DNA of 42,306 bases from IMG/VR virus record IMGVR_UViG_3300023179_000205, positions 1-42,306 of that record. The stretch is one strand, 5' to 3'. Both the position numbers and the translations under genes were made by a program. Below are positions 17,160 through 26,712 of this stretch, piece by piece (within the stretch, counting starts at the first letter, position 1; every line of letters starts with the position of its first letter). Below the pieces are notes generated by a model, which was not told the DNA's origin, searched no databases, and was given only the letters and a program-made list of their open reading frames with translations. Origin of the DNA: a virus.

Positions 17160-20100
17160 CTAAGTTCAAAATGTATTTAGTTATATAACGATTTATTGCA
17201 CTTTTTCCTTTTCTTAAACCAAAATAAAAATGATATGGTGCACCAACAATAAAAGTGTCATTTTGAGATGGTGGCCATGTAGGTATTGGATTACCAGATC
17301 CATCTGTTTGGTAAATGAAACCTTGTTGTCCTGTTTGTGAATTATTAAAATATGGTGAAAATGGTGCCGCAGCAAAACTTAAGTCTTGGTATTTTTGTGA
17401 ATAATATGGTGGAGAAGTGTACCAATCATTAATATCCTCACCAAAAATGGTGGTCACATTATTGTTTTTCCATTTATAAAATGGTACTTCTTGTGTATTA
17501 GGGTATCCATAATTATCAAAAAGTGGTGGTGTAATAGAAAAAGTAGTAATACCTGGACTAATAACTTTTCTATTTATGGTGTTAGATGAAAAATAAATAC
17601 CCATAAGTGCACCACCTGAATTTCCTGGTCTGATGTAAATTCTAGTGTCGTCATAATTGTCATCAGAATATGCATCAACACCATATTCTGAATTTATACT
17701 AAACATTTGGACTACGTCACCATCCAAACGATTTTCACTTCTTGAAAACATCTTATCTATTGACGCGTCTCCTGAAGCTAATAACCCACCTAACCAACTT
17801 GTATTCATCAGTCTAGATATGATTGCCAATTGAAGAATATCTGCAGTGTCATTAAATGATGTTGACTTAACAGTATCAACAATATAACCTTGAAAAGATG
17901 GGTCTTCACATATTTCTTTTGTAAATTGATCTCTTGGTCCTAAGTCAGTAATAGTTGTTGGAAAAAATAAATTCCTATCATTTAAACCTTTAAACTTTGG
18001 TGCTACTGGTTGATATGTTGGATTAAAAAATGTTGCTTGTTCTGCTATTTGTCCAACAAAATTTGTTCCATCATATGGTGAAGATCTATAGAAAAATGAA
18101 TTTGTTGTACCTTCAGTATAAAAAACAGGTCCTTGACCTTCTCTATAGATTGAGTCATGTGTTCCGCAAAACTTATATTTTTTTGGTTGTCCTTGTACAT
18201 CGAAAATTGTTTGTTTTTTAAACGTAAACATATACATAGATCCATTTACCCAGTTATTTTGAAATACGTGTGAAAATACACCTCTACACGCAGCAAACAT
18301 AAATCTAAATCTTGTCTTCCACTCCAATAAGTTTTTAAAATCACTAACAAAGGTTATTATCGGAGTTTTAACTAATCTATAACAACCTCCACTTATTCTT
18401 TCGGGAGTTGTGTTTTCTGGACATGGGTCAAGAACTTGAATTGTTGTGTTTCCATTAACATCTGTTGTATTTTCATAACACTTAAGTGGTACCATTCCTT
18501 CACAACTAAACGAACCTAAAACACTATCAACATTACTTGGTGTATCACCTGATAAATCTTCCGCATTGTTTGTGGTGTCTGTTGCTTGTGTACCTGTATT
18601 AAATGTTTCAAATGACTCTCCACCATCAACTTTATATATTGCAAAATTATCGTTTTGGTGTAATAAAAATGAGTTGTTATTAGAAATTTGTGTCGAGTCA
18701 GATGTAGGTAATCTATCTGATCTTAAAATAAGTTTAGCATTATTAGATGTGTTATCGTATGATATTGTAACATTTAATGTTGGGTCTGTTTTGTGATACG
18801 CGGGAGAATAAACCCTAGCATTTGTACTTATTGTGTCTTGAAAGTTGCATGTACTTGGGTTAGATGCGGCAATTATACTTCCACCCTCAACTACTCCTTG
18901 ATATTGTATTGTAGAAGTCGATAACGCACCTCTTTGAATTATATTAGGTGAAGAAATATCACTCCATCCGCCATTTGTAAAATACCCTAAATTTGTAGCA
19001 GCATTATCTGGTTTAAAATTTGGGTGTGCTATGTCTAACGAAGAATAGTATGAAATATTATTTGTTGTAACGGATGTATAATCTACATTTGTTACTTTAA
19101 AGTCAAAAGGCTTATGATATAAAGATGATATTGGATATGATACTTGGTGTGATTCAGGTGTGTTTTGGTTCTTCCACCAATTAGATGAAATAGAACCTGT
19201 ATTTTTTTGTATCGGTACGTTCATATAAAATTCACCACTTATAGAAACTGAGTTGTTAAAAAATGAGTGTCCAAAAATTCTAGATAAGTCATATTTTATA
19301 TTTTGTTTTTTAGTCCAAACGTCAACACCTCTTACTAAAAATAATACTTCAAGATTTTGATAATCGTTAAGTATTGTTAATGGATTTATGTTTTGAAATT
19401 CCATATTACTTCCATCAGGTTTATAACAAATTTCTTGTCTAGAGTCTAAAATAAATCTATTCAATATACTAGAGTATCCGCCTGTTACTAAAGATGTAAT
19501 ATTACTTACACTCATACCGGTAAGTACTTGAAAGTACTCAATACCTGTTTTGAATTTATATTCTGATTCTGTTGTGTTACCAGTAATATAAACTTGCGAT
19601 GTTAGTTCAATACCTGAATTAGTTATGTACTTTACGGGAACCGCAAACTCACCAACACTAGTTTGACCAGTAATAGAATTACTACCAAACTGGTTTTGTA
19701 TTGGTGATCCACTTATATTAACGTCTATAACGTTATTTGGGTTATTAAAAGATATTACTGAACCACTGTTTAAATTTTGGCTAGTACCTTGTTCAACTAA
19801 TAAAATCATTATATTATCAGTGAAAGGTGTGGAAGGAACTGATGTTTGATTAATTACGGTCGTTTGAATAATATTAGGAGATATAGTATCGAAATATCTT
19901 TGTCTTAAATTCATTAAATTTAATGATTGAGAAAAGGTTATATTTTTTTGTAGTGTAAAACCGTCAGTAGGTGAGTATTTAATCTGTAAGGGTACTCCTA
20001 CATATACTGAGTTAACGTCTTGATAACCAGCAATTGCGTATCTAACACCTATTTGATCAGCGGAATATTTAGCACTCTTATTGGGGATAGTGTAATCTTC

Positions 20101-22089
20101 TTCATCTATGTTTGGTGGTTGGTAGTTAGCCCAAAAAGATGTGGAATTAACATCAGCTAAAACCGATCCATTACCTCTACTATATACAGTATATGGGCCT
20201 ATTTCTGTTTCGGTGTTACCTCCACCACCAAATAAATTTGTATTAATTTCTTCCACTTCAAAGTCAGGACTATCACAAGGACACGCTTCACAATCAGGAA
20301 AAGAAATCATCGGTAGGTTAATTCCTTTAAATTTTAATTTTTTTATTTGATCCCATTTTCTAACTATTAAAGTGGTGTAGGTTATTGCTGCTGCCAAAAA
20401 AACAGCTCCAGCAATAATATTTAATGCCATACTACCAAATGCAGGCCAACCGGCAATACCTTGTGCAATAAAATAACCAGCATAGTAATATAGTATACCA
20501 CCAATAAAAAATACAAATAACCATTTCAATAATGGAAATAAAAAGGCCAAAATGTGTATTATTGGTAATAAGGCCGCGATAATTAAACTAAAAATAGAAA
20601 CCGATAAATTCATCAAAAAAGTTAAAAAATCAAAATTCCTAACTCCATCATTTACTGGGAACCTATTATTTGTGGTGGTACAAGTTCTGTCTGTTATTTC
20701 TTTTATACCTAAATGTCTAACTCTATTTTTTCCCCATTTCCATCTATCAATAAAATTAGAAACAGTATAAACTTTATTATAATTGAACTCATAAAAGAAA
20801 TCATCGCAGTCAATACCCGCCTGTGGATCGGCATAATCATTCCAATCTAAGCTAAAAGCATATGATTTTAATTGTTGTGTTTGGTTTATAGATGCAAATT
20901 GACCATTTGATGTCCAACCGTACTCTCTAATATTAGGAACCAAATAATCTGCCCTTAGAATGTCATTTTTTAAACCATCTTCATTTTGATATTTTATTCT
21001 AAATCTATATTTTGCCTTTGTTGGTATACCGATGCTTGGATCGTTTGATATGACTTGATTACCAAATTCGTCAGTTATTACAAAATCTAAATTCATTGGT
21101 AACTCAACTAACCATGTTCCGTCGTCATTTATAACATCCCCTCCTTCAGGTAAACTAAATTGTTCCAATATTGGTTGTCCGTCTGCATCATAATTGATTG
21201 TGTGTCTAATTGCTAATATTTTACCAGAACCTGTTGTTAAATCACATAGATTTCCTGTATTTTTTTTTGGTTTACAATTTGACTTTAAAAAATCTTCCTC
21301 AGTTGATGAAATAACGGACCCCATGAAAATAGATTGTGGTTTTATTTCAATACCCAAATCTCTTAAATCAAAATCAACCCTTGTAATACCTATGTCACAA
21401 ACTTCTTGTTCTCCCCAAAAAGATGAAACGTTCACATCTTTTTTTTGATTAACTATTTGAGGTAAAGAATCTATGTCTGTTGATGATTTGAATCTATTCC
21501 CATTAAACTGTCCTGGTGCTCCGACACCTAATCTAATTAAATCTGATGGTGAAAGAGAGAAACAACCTATGTTAGATAAATCCAAATCCATCATAATTGT
21601 TTGTATACCAAGAGGTACCCCAATGATCATAAAATCACCACTTTCATTTGTTTTTACGGTATATTTATAATATTTTTCATACACTTCCAAAACTTCATTC
21701 CTTGTCAGTACGTCTTCTCTATCTGGAAATGTTCCTGTGGGTGTGTGTCCTTGATACTCTTGTTTATAGGGTAGTAAATTATATCTATATCCGTCTTCGT
21801 TTTTTTGTTCAATTGATTTATATGGATAAAGTGTTGATATTACTGGATCATTTTCATCTTGGGTTGATAGTGGCACAAATACGGACACATTTGCGTTTGG
21901 TATTCCGTATCCACCATTAGTTATAACCCTACCAACAACAACACCATAATCGGCACAAAACCTAGTATATACGTCATCTTGTCTAAGTTTAAGTGATAGG
22001 ATTTCTAAAAAATCAAAATCTTGATTTATATTTATCCTAATATTTTTATTTTCACCAGGCGTTGTTCTTATCCTATAGGTCTTGGTCAT
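17152..22089 (-). CDS. Giant tail/baseplate protein with central membrane-like segment (1645 aa)
   Basis: A 1645-residue protein following gp6, the position held by gp7 in T4. Near the N-terminus, GVVVGRVITNGGYGIPNANV and later GDFMIIGVPLGIQTIMMDLD look like a carboxypeptidase-regulatory-type beta sandwich. At about residues 487-578 there is a run of roughly four strongly hydrophobic helices (for example IFSLIIAALLPIIHILAFLF and GAVFLAAAITYTTLIVRKW), followed by a cysteine cluster FPDCEACPCDSP. The rest, more than 1000 residues, is soluble and beta-rich, with conserved-looking stretches such as FKNLLEWKTRFRFMFAACRG near residue 1250 and GPRDQFTKEICEDPSFQGYI near 1385. Predicted membrane helices are unusual in a baseplate protein. 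Family unknown; structural role inferred. Confidence 0.65.
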   Translation of the reverse strand: MTKTYRIRTTPGENKNIRININQDFDFLEILSLKLRQDDVYTRFCADYGVVVGRVITNGGYGIPNANVSVFVPLSTQDENDPVISTLYPYKSIEQKNEDGYRYNLLPYKQEYQGHTPTGTFPDREDVLTRNEVLEVYEKYYKYTVKTNESGDFMIIGVPLGIQTIMMDLDLSNIGCFSLSPSDLIRLGVGAPGQFNGNRFKSSTDIDSLPQIVNQKKDVNVSSFWGEQEVCDIGITRVDFDLRDLGIEIKPQSIFMGSVISSTEEDFLKSNCKPKKNTGNLCDLTTGSGKILAIRHTINYDADGQPILEQFSLPEGGDVINDDGTWLVELPMNLDFVITDEFGNQVISNDPSIGIPTKAKYRFRIKYQNEDGLKNDILRADYLVPNIREYGWTSNGQFASINQTQQLKSYAFSLDWNDYADPQAGIDCDDFFYEFNYNKVYTVSNFIDRWKWGKNRVRHLGIKEITDRTCTTTNNRFPVNDGVRNFDFLTFLMNLSVSIFSLIIAALLPIIHILAFLFPLLKWLFVFFIGGILYYYAGYFIAQGIAGWPAFGSMALNIIAGAVFLAAAITYTTLIVRKWDQIKKLKFKGINLPMISFPDCEACPCDSPDFEVEEINTNLFGGGGNTETEIGPYTVYSRGNGSVLADVNSTSFWANYQPPNIDEEDYTIPNKSAKYSADQIGVRYAIAGYQDVNSVYVGVPLQIKYSPTDGFTLQKNITFSQSLNLMNLRQRYFDTISPNIIQTTVINQTSVPSTPFTDNIMILLVEQGTSQNLNSGSVISFNNPNNVIDVNISGSPIQNQFGSNSITGQTSVGEFAVPVKYITNSGIELTSQVYITGNTTESEYKFKTGIEYFQVLTGMSVSNITSLVTGGYSSILNRFILDSRQEICYKPDGSNMEFQNINPLTILNDYQNLEVLFLVRGVDVWTKKQNIKYDLSRIFGHSFFNNSVSISGEFYMNVPIQKNTGSISSNWWKNQNTPESHQVSYPISSLYHKPFDFKVTNVDYTSVTTNNISYYSSLDIAHPNFKPDNAATNLGYFTNGGWSDISSPNIIQRGALSTSTIQYQGVVEGGSIIAASNPSTCNFQDTISTNARVYSPAYHKTDPTLNVTISYDNTSNNAKLILRSDRLPTSDSTQISNNNSFLLHQNDNFAIYKVDGGESFETFNTGTQATDTTNNAEDLSGDTPSNVDSVLGSFSCEGMVPLKCYENTTDVNGNTTIQVLDPCPENTTPERISGGCYRLVKTPIITFVSDFKNLLEWKTRFRFMFAACRGVFSHVFQNNWVNGSMYMFTFKKQTIFDVQGQPKKYKFCGTHDSIYREGQGPVFYTEGTTNSFFYRSSPYDGTNFVGQIAEQATFFNPTYQPVAPKFKGLNDRNLFFPTTITDLGPRDQFTKEICEDPSFQGYIVDTVKSTSFNDTADILQLAIISRLMNTSWLGGLLASGDASIDKMFSRSENRLDGDVVQMFSINSEYGVDAYSDDNYDDTRIYIRPGNSGGALMGIYFSSNTINRKVISPGITTFSITPPLFDNYGYPNTQEVPFYKWKNNNVTTIFGEDINDWYTSPPYYSQKYQDLSFAAAPFSPYFNNSQTGQQGFIYQTDGSGNPIPTWPPSQNDTFIVGAPYHFYFGLRKGKSAINRYITKYILNLDE

Positions 22090-22163
22090 TATTTGTTTTA
22101 AAATAAATAGTTATTTTAGTCTTTTTACAAAACTAATTATGAATTAACCTAAAATAAATAATA
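22090..22163 (-). promoter_or_regulatory. AT-rich gap with TATTTAT element before the 1645-aa gene
   Basis: A 74-base gap between gp6 and the 1645-residue gene, long for this window. The coding strand carries ACTATTTATTTTAAAAC (element at 22103-22109) 13 bases before the ATG. No convincing hairpin terminator and no Shine-Dalgarno are present. It is a candidate late promoter or leader. Confidence 0.35.
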
Positions 22164-24002
22164 TTAGCTGAAGTCAACGGTTCTTAATTGTTTAACTCTA
22201 ATATTGATGTCTCTAGAGTCAAATCTTATTTGGTATATCTGATTTGGTTCGGCAAAAACAGTATCATCTATTAATTGTATTTCTTTTGTTTCTTTATTTG
22301 AAAACCTTTGTGATGTTTCTGAAGAAGAGTACAAACCTCCAACCTTATTATATACTTTTAAATCTGTCAAACTAACAACACCCGCAGTGTTTTGTATTAA
22401 TTTTCTTACATCTGAAATATTAACATTTTGACCAAGATCTCTGTTTGATGGTAACATATATGTCGATATTTGTTCTATAACGTCAGTAATAATTTCACTT
22501 TGTGATGTGTTAATATCTATTACTATAGATACTTCAAATTCTAAGTCAATGACTTTTGCCACGTCTATTGATATATAATCATTTACCATTCTATATTTAG
22601 ATAGATATGTGGCTAAATTTGTTTTTAAACTATTTGGTACTTGTTGTGTTAGATTTCCGTCACTATCGAATGCTAATATCTGAATTGTAATTTTATTATC
22701 ATTTTCAACAATAGCAACTTTAGCAGGAGCTCCAAATTTACCAGGCATAGTATCAATTAATGATTTATAATCATTTACGGTTACTGCCCTTTTTTGAGCA
22801 GCGAAATTAAATGAAACCATATTTCTTACCTCCTCAGTTGTTGGTGGGTTAGCCCCTCCAACTGCACCTGTTACATTATTTATTGATAACGATTTAATTA
22901 CATTTGCGTTTATATTATCTGATGGCCCATTAACATTAAAATCAACAACACCTACTTGATTAATAACACCGACACCAACATTTGATGAGGTACCGCCACC
23001 AACCCTATATTGTACAAAAAGAGTTGTATTTGGTGTTACTGTAAGCCCTAAACCTATATTATTTTGATAATTTTGTATATTTAAATTGGTACCTAATCTA
23101 GAAAATTGTTGTAATTGTTGATTTGGTGTTGTTGTACCTCCACCAAATTGTAATTTCATATATCCTTCAGGTGTATATTCGGTAATAAATCTATTATCTG
23201 TTTTAATGTATTTACCCACTTTTATACCAGCTTTATCAACAGGTTTTGTTGGGTCTTCTATAAAAACGGTGTCTTCTGCTAATGCGTCGACTTCGTACCA
23301 TTTATTTGTCGATGTTACAAATTCTGTTGACTTTGGTGTTGATTGGTATTGTGTTCCGTCTTTTTGTATTATCGATGTAATACCTAAAACATTTTTTTCA
23401 GGTAGAAAAAAATTAAAAAAAGGTGTAACGTCTTGTGGATTAATTACTCTTTTAAAAACCTTAGTAGTACCATTAACGACAACCTCTCTTTTTGTTATTG
23501 TGTAATTAACTATATTGTTATTAGTATCAAATGTAGGTATTTTAGTTCTATTAACAATCCCTTCATTATTATATTGTGTTGAGAAGTCTACATCATAAAT
23601 TGTTTCAAAAATGGCCCCTCCACCATTAAATTGAGCACCAGCTCTAAGTATACCTAAATATCTTGTATCTTCATTGTCACCAAATGCAGGTACTGTTATT
23701 GATATATCGACTAAAGCAACTGACGGTCTAAAACCAGGTATTTTTAATCCATAAGTTCTTGCGATATTATAAATTGATGATCTTTGTTGTGCATACTGTA
23801 GCACTGTTTCTTGTATACTCCTATCAATATGAAAATGTAAATTATCACCTATAGCGGCATTTAAGTCCATTAAAACGGAGAAAATAGACGCGTCATTGAA
23901 ATTTTGTATTACATCAGGATAATACTGCTGAGTGTAATTTATTAAGTCTTGTCTAAGACTTTCAAAATCCCTACTAGTATAATTTATTCTATTATTTGCC
24001 AT
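22164..24002 (-). CDS. Baseplate wedge protein, gp6/baseplate J-like
   Basis: A 612-residue protein matching the T4 gp6 type of the baseplate J family. The N-terminus INYTSRDFESLRQDLINYTQ and the following FNDASIFSVLMDLNAAIGDN and HFHIDRSIQETVLQYAQQRS are classic for the family. The C-terminal half carries KRAVTVNDYKSLIDTMPGKF and KVAIVENDNKITIQILAFDS, as in J-like proteins. Length is close to T4 gp6 (about 660). In T4, gp6 dimers form the continuous ring that joins the wedges and rearranges on infection. The gene starts one base after the gp25-like gene, its usual partner in contractile systems, so the pair is translationally coupled. Confidence 0.92.
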   Translation of the reverse strand: MANNRINYTSRDFESLRQDLINYTQQYYPDVIQNFNDASIFSVLMDLNAAIGDNLHFHIDRSIQETVLQYAQQRSSIYNIARTYGLKIPGFRPSVALVDISITVPAFGDNEDTRYLGILRAGAQFNGGGAIFETIYDVDFSTQYNNEGIVNRTKIPTFDTNNNIVNYTITKREVVVNGTTKVFKRVINPQDVTPFFNFFLPEKNVLGITSIIQKDGTQYQSTPKSTEFVTSTNKWYEVDALAEDTVFIEDPTKPVDKAGIKVGKYIKTDNRFITEYTPEGYMKLQFGGGTTTPNQQLQQFSRLGTNLNIQNYQNNIGLGLTVTPNTTLFVQYRVGGGTSSNVGVGVINQVGVVDFNVNGPSDNINANVIKSLSINNVTGAVGGANPPTTEEVRNMVSFNFAAQKRAVTVNDYKSLIDTMPGKFGAPAKVAIVENDNKITIQILAFDSDGNLTQQVPNSLKTNLATYLSKYRMVNDYISIDVAKVIDLEFEVSIVIDINTSQSEIITDVIEQISTYMLPSNRDLGQNVNISDVRKLIQNTAGVVSLTDLKVYNKVGGLYSSSETSQRFSNKETKEIQLIDDTVFAEPNQIYQIRFDSRDINIRVKQLRTVDFS

Positions 24003-24003
24003 A

Positions 24004-24468
24004 TTATATATTAATTATTATAAACTCTCTTGACCCAAAAGAACTATTATTGTTTGTGTAATCAATCCTCAACTTAGCGGTATATTCCTGTGTGTTTCTT
24101 CCGGGCACTTTATATATATCTGATGTACCTAATAATTCAGTATTCAAATCTCCAGGAGCCTCATCTGATTGTAAGTAGGGGGTTACTGATATATTATCAA
24201 CAATTAAATTTGGGATATACTTTTCAACTTGTTCTTGTATATCTGATTTAATTCCTTCAAAAGTTTCTCCATCCATAGGGTCGAATATAAATTCATAAAT
24301 TCTTGTTCCAAAATCAGGTAAAAAATATCTACTTCCCTTTCTTGTTAGTATTAAATGAAGTAGGTCAGATCTTATTTCTTGATCGGTTGTTTCTGATAAT
24401 GAAAAATAAAACCCTAAAGGGCTATCCCTAAATGGAAAATTAACACCGTAAAAAGAACCATTAGCCAT
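24004..24468 (-). CDS. Baseplate wedge protein, gp25-like
   Basis: A 154-residue protein of the gp25/lysozyme-like wedge family, which contacts the sheath and nucleates its assembly. Residues 32-66 show the family core: IRSDLLHLILTRKGSRYFLP then DFGTRIYEFIFDP, corresponding to the usual T-x-x-G-x-R-x-x-P-x-F-G signature. Length is slightly above T4 gp25 (132) because of a C-terminal extension with RNTQEYTAKLRIDY. It is directly followed by gp6. Upstream is a TATTTAT element (24474-24480) five bases before the ATG, and further upstream the DUF5522 gene ends in a terminator, so this gene probably begins a new late transcript. Confidence 0.92.
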   Translation of the reverse strand: MANGSFYGVNFPFRDSPLGFYFSLSETTDQEIRSDLLHLILTRKGSRYFLPDFGTRIYEFIFDPMDGETFEGIKSDIQEQVEKYIPNLIVDNISVTPYLQSDEAPGDLNTELLGTSDIYKVPGRNTQEYTAKLRIDYTNNNSSFGSREFIIINI

Positions 24469-24508
24469 ATTAAATAAATATAGATATATGATATTTTATA
24501 TAAATAAA

Positions 24509-24536
24509 AAAAATCACTGATTACTCAGTGATTTTT
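24509..24536 (-). terminator. Rho-independent-like terminator overlapping a stop codon
   Basis: On the minus strand AAAAATCACTGA, loop GTAA, TCAGTGATTTTT forms a 12-bp perfect stem with a run of T following. The stop codon TGA of the DUF5522 gene (24516-24514) lies inside the hairpin, so the last codons double as one arm. Confidence 0.85.
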
Positions 24537-24744
24537 CTTGTAGGTTTGTATTACCTCTTTCGTGTCTTGGTTCATATGGACAATTTAAACAACCACTGCC
24601 GCAACATTTACCTCTTTTTTTGTGGTAATCCTCTGTCATAACTATTTTACCATCATTCCAATAAAAGTCGGTTGGTTGTAATTTTGGTCCGAACTCTCTA
24701 ACATATTGTTGTTGTACCCAATCTTTTGATGCTCCTACATTCAT
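24514..24744 (-). CDS. DUF5522-like cysteine-rich small protein (76 aa)
   Basis: A 76-residue protein with the core MTEDYHKKRGKCCGSGCLNC then PY (residues 36-57). This matches the DUF5522 pattern of small, mostly bacteroidetal proteins, in which a CCxxxCxxC cluster follows a His-rich lead; here C47, C48, C52 and C55. Such spacing suggests binding of a metal or iron-sulfur centre, but no function is established. The N-terminus (GASKDWVQQQYVREFGPKL) is helical. It follows the ribonucleotide reductase gene and is bounded by hairpins on both sides (24771-24800 and 24509-24536), so it may be a separate transcription unit and a host-derived accessory gene. Start ATG at 24744 is the only good choice. 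Confidence 0.75.
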   Translation of the reverse strand: MNVGASKDWVQQQYVREFGPKLQPTDFYWNDGKIVMTEDYHKKRGKCCGSGCLNCPYEPRHERGNTNLQEKSLSNQ

Positions 24745-24770
24745 TTTAATTATTCTTTCTAAGATTATAA

Positions 24771-24800
24771 AACGCTAACAAAACTTGGTATGTTAGCGTT
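24771..24800 (-). terminator. Hairpin terminator after ribonucleotide reductase gene
   Basis: A 10-bp perfect inverted repeat (TGTTAGCGTT / AACGCTAACA) with a 10-base loop lies 29 bases after the reductase stop codon. On the minus strand the second arm is followed by TTATAATCTT, a partly U-rich tail, so termination may be incomplete. Confidence 0.65.
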
Positions 24801-24828
24801 GTATTATTTCCCCATGTTACTTTCATCA

Positions 24829-26688
24829 TTATACAATTTCACATGCACCTCCAGCACAAGCAACTTCTCCTCTTAAATCAGTATTGTCTTGTAATTCAAT
24901 GACCTTTGTTAGGTCAATATTAGTTAATGTTTTTACTAAGTTTTCATACTCATCTTTTGTACAATCAGAAAAAGGAGCTTGGGTATAGGTTCCACCATTG
25001 TATGGTAATACTGAAAGTCCGTTATAGAAGTCTCTATTATTCCACATCCATTCACCAACTAATTCCCACTCATCTTCTTTAATTGAAACAGTTGCTGAAA
25101 CGTTATGTGTATTTTGTCCATTTCTATGTCCTGGTTTAATCCATTCTTGTGAAACTTTTTTAACTCTTTCTAACATCTGAAATACTGATTCGTGTCTCAC
25201 AATAGACCCTTCAGGTGCTCTTTGTGGTATTGTAATAACCGCAGTGTCGTGTGGTCTAAAGTATTCATCTTCAATTAATTCAGGGTGATTGATTGCAAGG
25301 TATGAATAAATTGATTCATTTTTTCCTACACGAATTCTTCTTAGGTAGTAATCATTATGCCATGCATGAATTCCTGATGATGTTCCCAATACCAATGATG
25401 AGGTCCCTGATGGTTTAACTGTAGTTGTTCTTGCTGATTTATTAATGTTAATAAGTCCTGCAACTCTTTCGTTTTCTTCTTTAACCATTTTGGCCGCTCT
25501 CTTCATGTCATAACCTAACACAACACCTGAACCAATACCTGTCATACCAACACCGATAAGTGCGTCTTTTTCGGTTGTTCTTTTCCAAATATCTCTCAAG
25601 TAATGGAAGTCAGTATATCCTGCCTGTAAAGTACCAATGAATGATGCTGCTTTAACTCTTTTATCAAAATCTTCTTGTGATTCAATATCTGAAGCATTTA
25701 CCTCACATAGGTTACAGAATTGGAATGGTCGTAGTGCAATTTCGCAACAAGGGTTTGTTCCCCAATCTTTATCGTTAGATAGATAAATTCCTGGTTCTCC
25801 TGCTCCTGATAATTCAATACGTTTCCACAAATCCATAAAGAATTCTTTTGTGATTTTGTGACGAAGAAGTACCGCTGAGTTATTTGCTCTACCTCTTTGT
25901 GCATTTTGTTCCCACCAATTTCCTGACTTACAAGAAATCATTTCTTCATCGTCAGCTGAAAACAATGAAATAAGTGCCGCTCGTCTGATACCACCTGCAA
26001 GAACTGCGTCTGCAATATGACAAACAATGTCGTGTGTTTCAATAGGTGTTAATCTTTCACCATCTTTTTTGTTATCCAAAACTTTAGTAATGTGGTGGAT
26101 ACAATCTTTTAATGGTTGAGGTCCCGGAGCCTTACCTCCTGATGTTACAAGCATCGCACCTTTTTGTCTGATGTCTGAAAAATCAAACACAGGTGTTGAT
26201 GACTTATAACCTAAATATGATTCCATCAATACTTTAATGGCATCTGCCCATCCTTCAATAGAGTCACCAATTAGATAACGTCTTGTTCTTTCAGGGTTTG
26301 GTTTTTTTATTTCTGGTAGTTTTTCAACATGGTGTTTTTGAACTGAGTAACCAACTCCTGTTCCACCTAAAAGTAAAAACATTGTTTCAGAAAATGCGTC
26401 TACATGATCGATTGGCATATATGCACAATTGTAAACTCTATTTGGTGAGATTTCAATTGGTTTTCCACCAAATTGTAATGACCTCATAGATGGTAAAACT
26501 TTCTTGTCATACACCATTTTATATACCTCTTCTATCTCGTCTTTGATGTGAGGGTATTTTCTTTGGTGCATTTCTTTGTTACGTGTTACCAATTCTTCCC
26601 AAGTCTCTCTTCTGTTTAATTCAGGTTGAAACTTAGCGTATTTCATAAAGACAGTAATGTCACTTAATATTTTTTGCGAAATATCCAT
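24829..26688 (-). CDS. nrdJ: Class II (adenosylcobalamin-dependent) ribonucleotide reductase
   Basis: A 619-residue reductase making deoxyribonucleotides for phage DNA. The monomeric class II (RTPR-type) layout is visible. An N-terminal Cys lies in VYNCAYMPIDH (C88). NPCCEIALRPFQFCNLCEVN (about residues 312-331) supplies the thiyl-radical Cys, the Glu two residues on, and a Cys eleven residues on. A C-terminal CAGGACEIV has the shuttle pair C611 and C616. PSGTSSLVLGTSSGIHAWH is also typical. There is no separate small subunit nearby, which fits class II and implies dependence on host B12. A TTG at 26697 could add three residues; I chose the ATG at 26688. It lies 24 bases after the helicase gene, so nucleotide supply and replication are linked. 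It is shorter than Lactobacillus RTPR (739). Confidence 0.88.
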   Translation of the reverse strand: MDISQKILSDITVFMKYAKFQPELNRRETWEELVTRNKEMHQRKYPHIKDEIEEVYKMVYDKKVLPSMRSLQFGGKPIEISPNRVYNCAYMPIDHVDAFSETMFLLLGGTGVGYSVQKHHVEKLPEIKKPNPERTRRYLIGDSIEGWADAIKVLMESYLGYKSSTPVFDFSDIRQKGAMLVTSGGKAPGPQPLKDCIHHITKVLDNKKDGERLTPIETHDIVCHIADAVLAGGIRRAALISLFSADDEEMISCKSGNWWEQNAQRGRANNSAVLLRHKITKEFFMDLWKRIELSGAGEPGIYLSNDKDWGTNPCCEIALRPFQFCNLCEVNASDIESQEDFDKRVKAASFIGTLQAGYTDFHYLRDIWKRTTEKDALIGVGMTGIGSGVVLGYDMKRAAKMVKEENERVAGLININKSARTTTVKPSGTSSLVLGTSSGIHAWHNDYYLRRIRVGKNESIYSYLAINHPELIEDEYFRPHDTAVITIPQRAPEGSIVRHESVFQMLERVKKVSQEWIKPGHRNGQNTHNVSATVSIKEDEWELVGEWMWNNRDFYNGLSVLPYNGGTYTQAPFSDCTKDEYENLVKTLTNIDLTKVIELQDNTDLRGEVACAGGACEIV

Positions 26689-26712
26689 TTTATTCAAATT
26701 TAATAATTTATT

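Noticed and set aside
24762-24767. TATAAT as a -10 element for the DUF5522 gene
   Set aside because: No acceptable -35 or TTTG element at the right distance; the bases are explained as the tail of the reductase terminator.
26689-26697. TTG start for the ribonucleotide reductase
   Set aside because: An ATG three codons later is the more ordinary start, and the extra residues add nothing recognisable.
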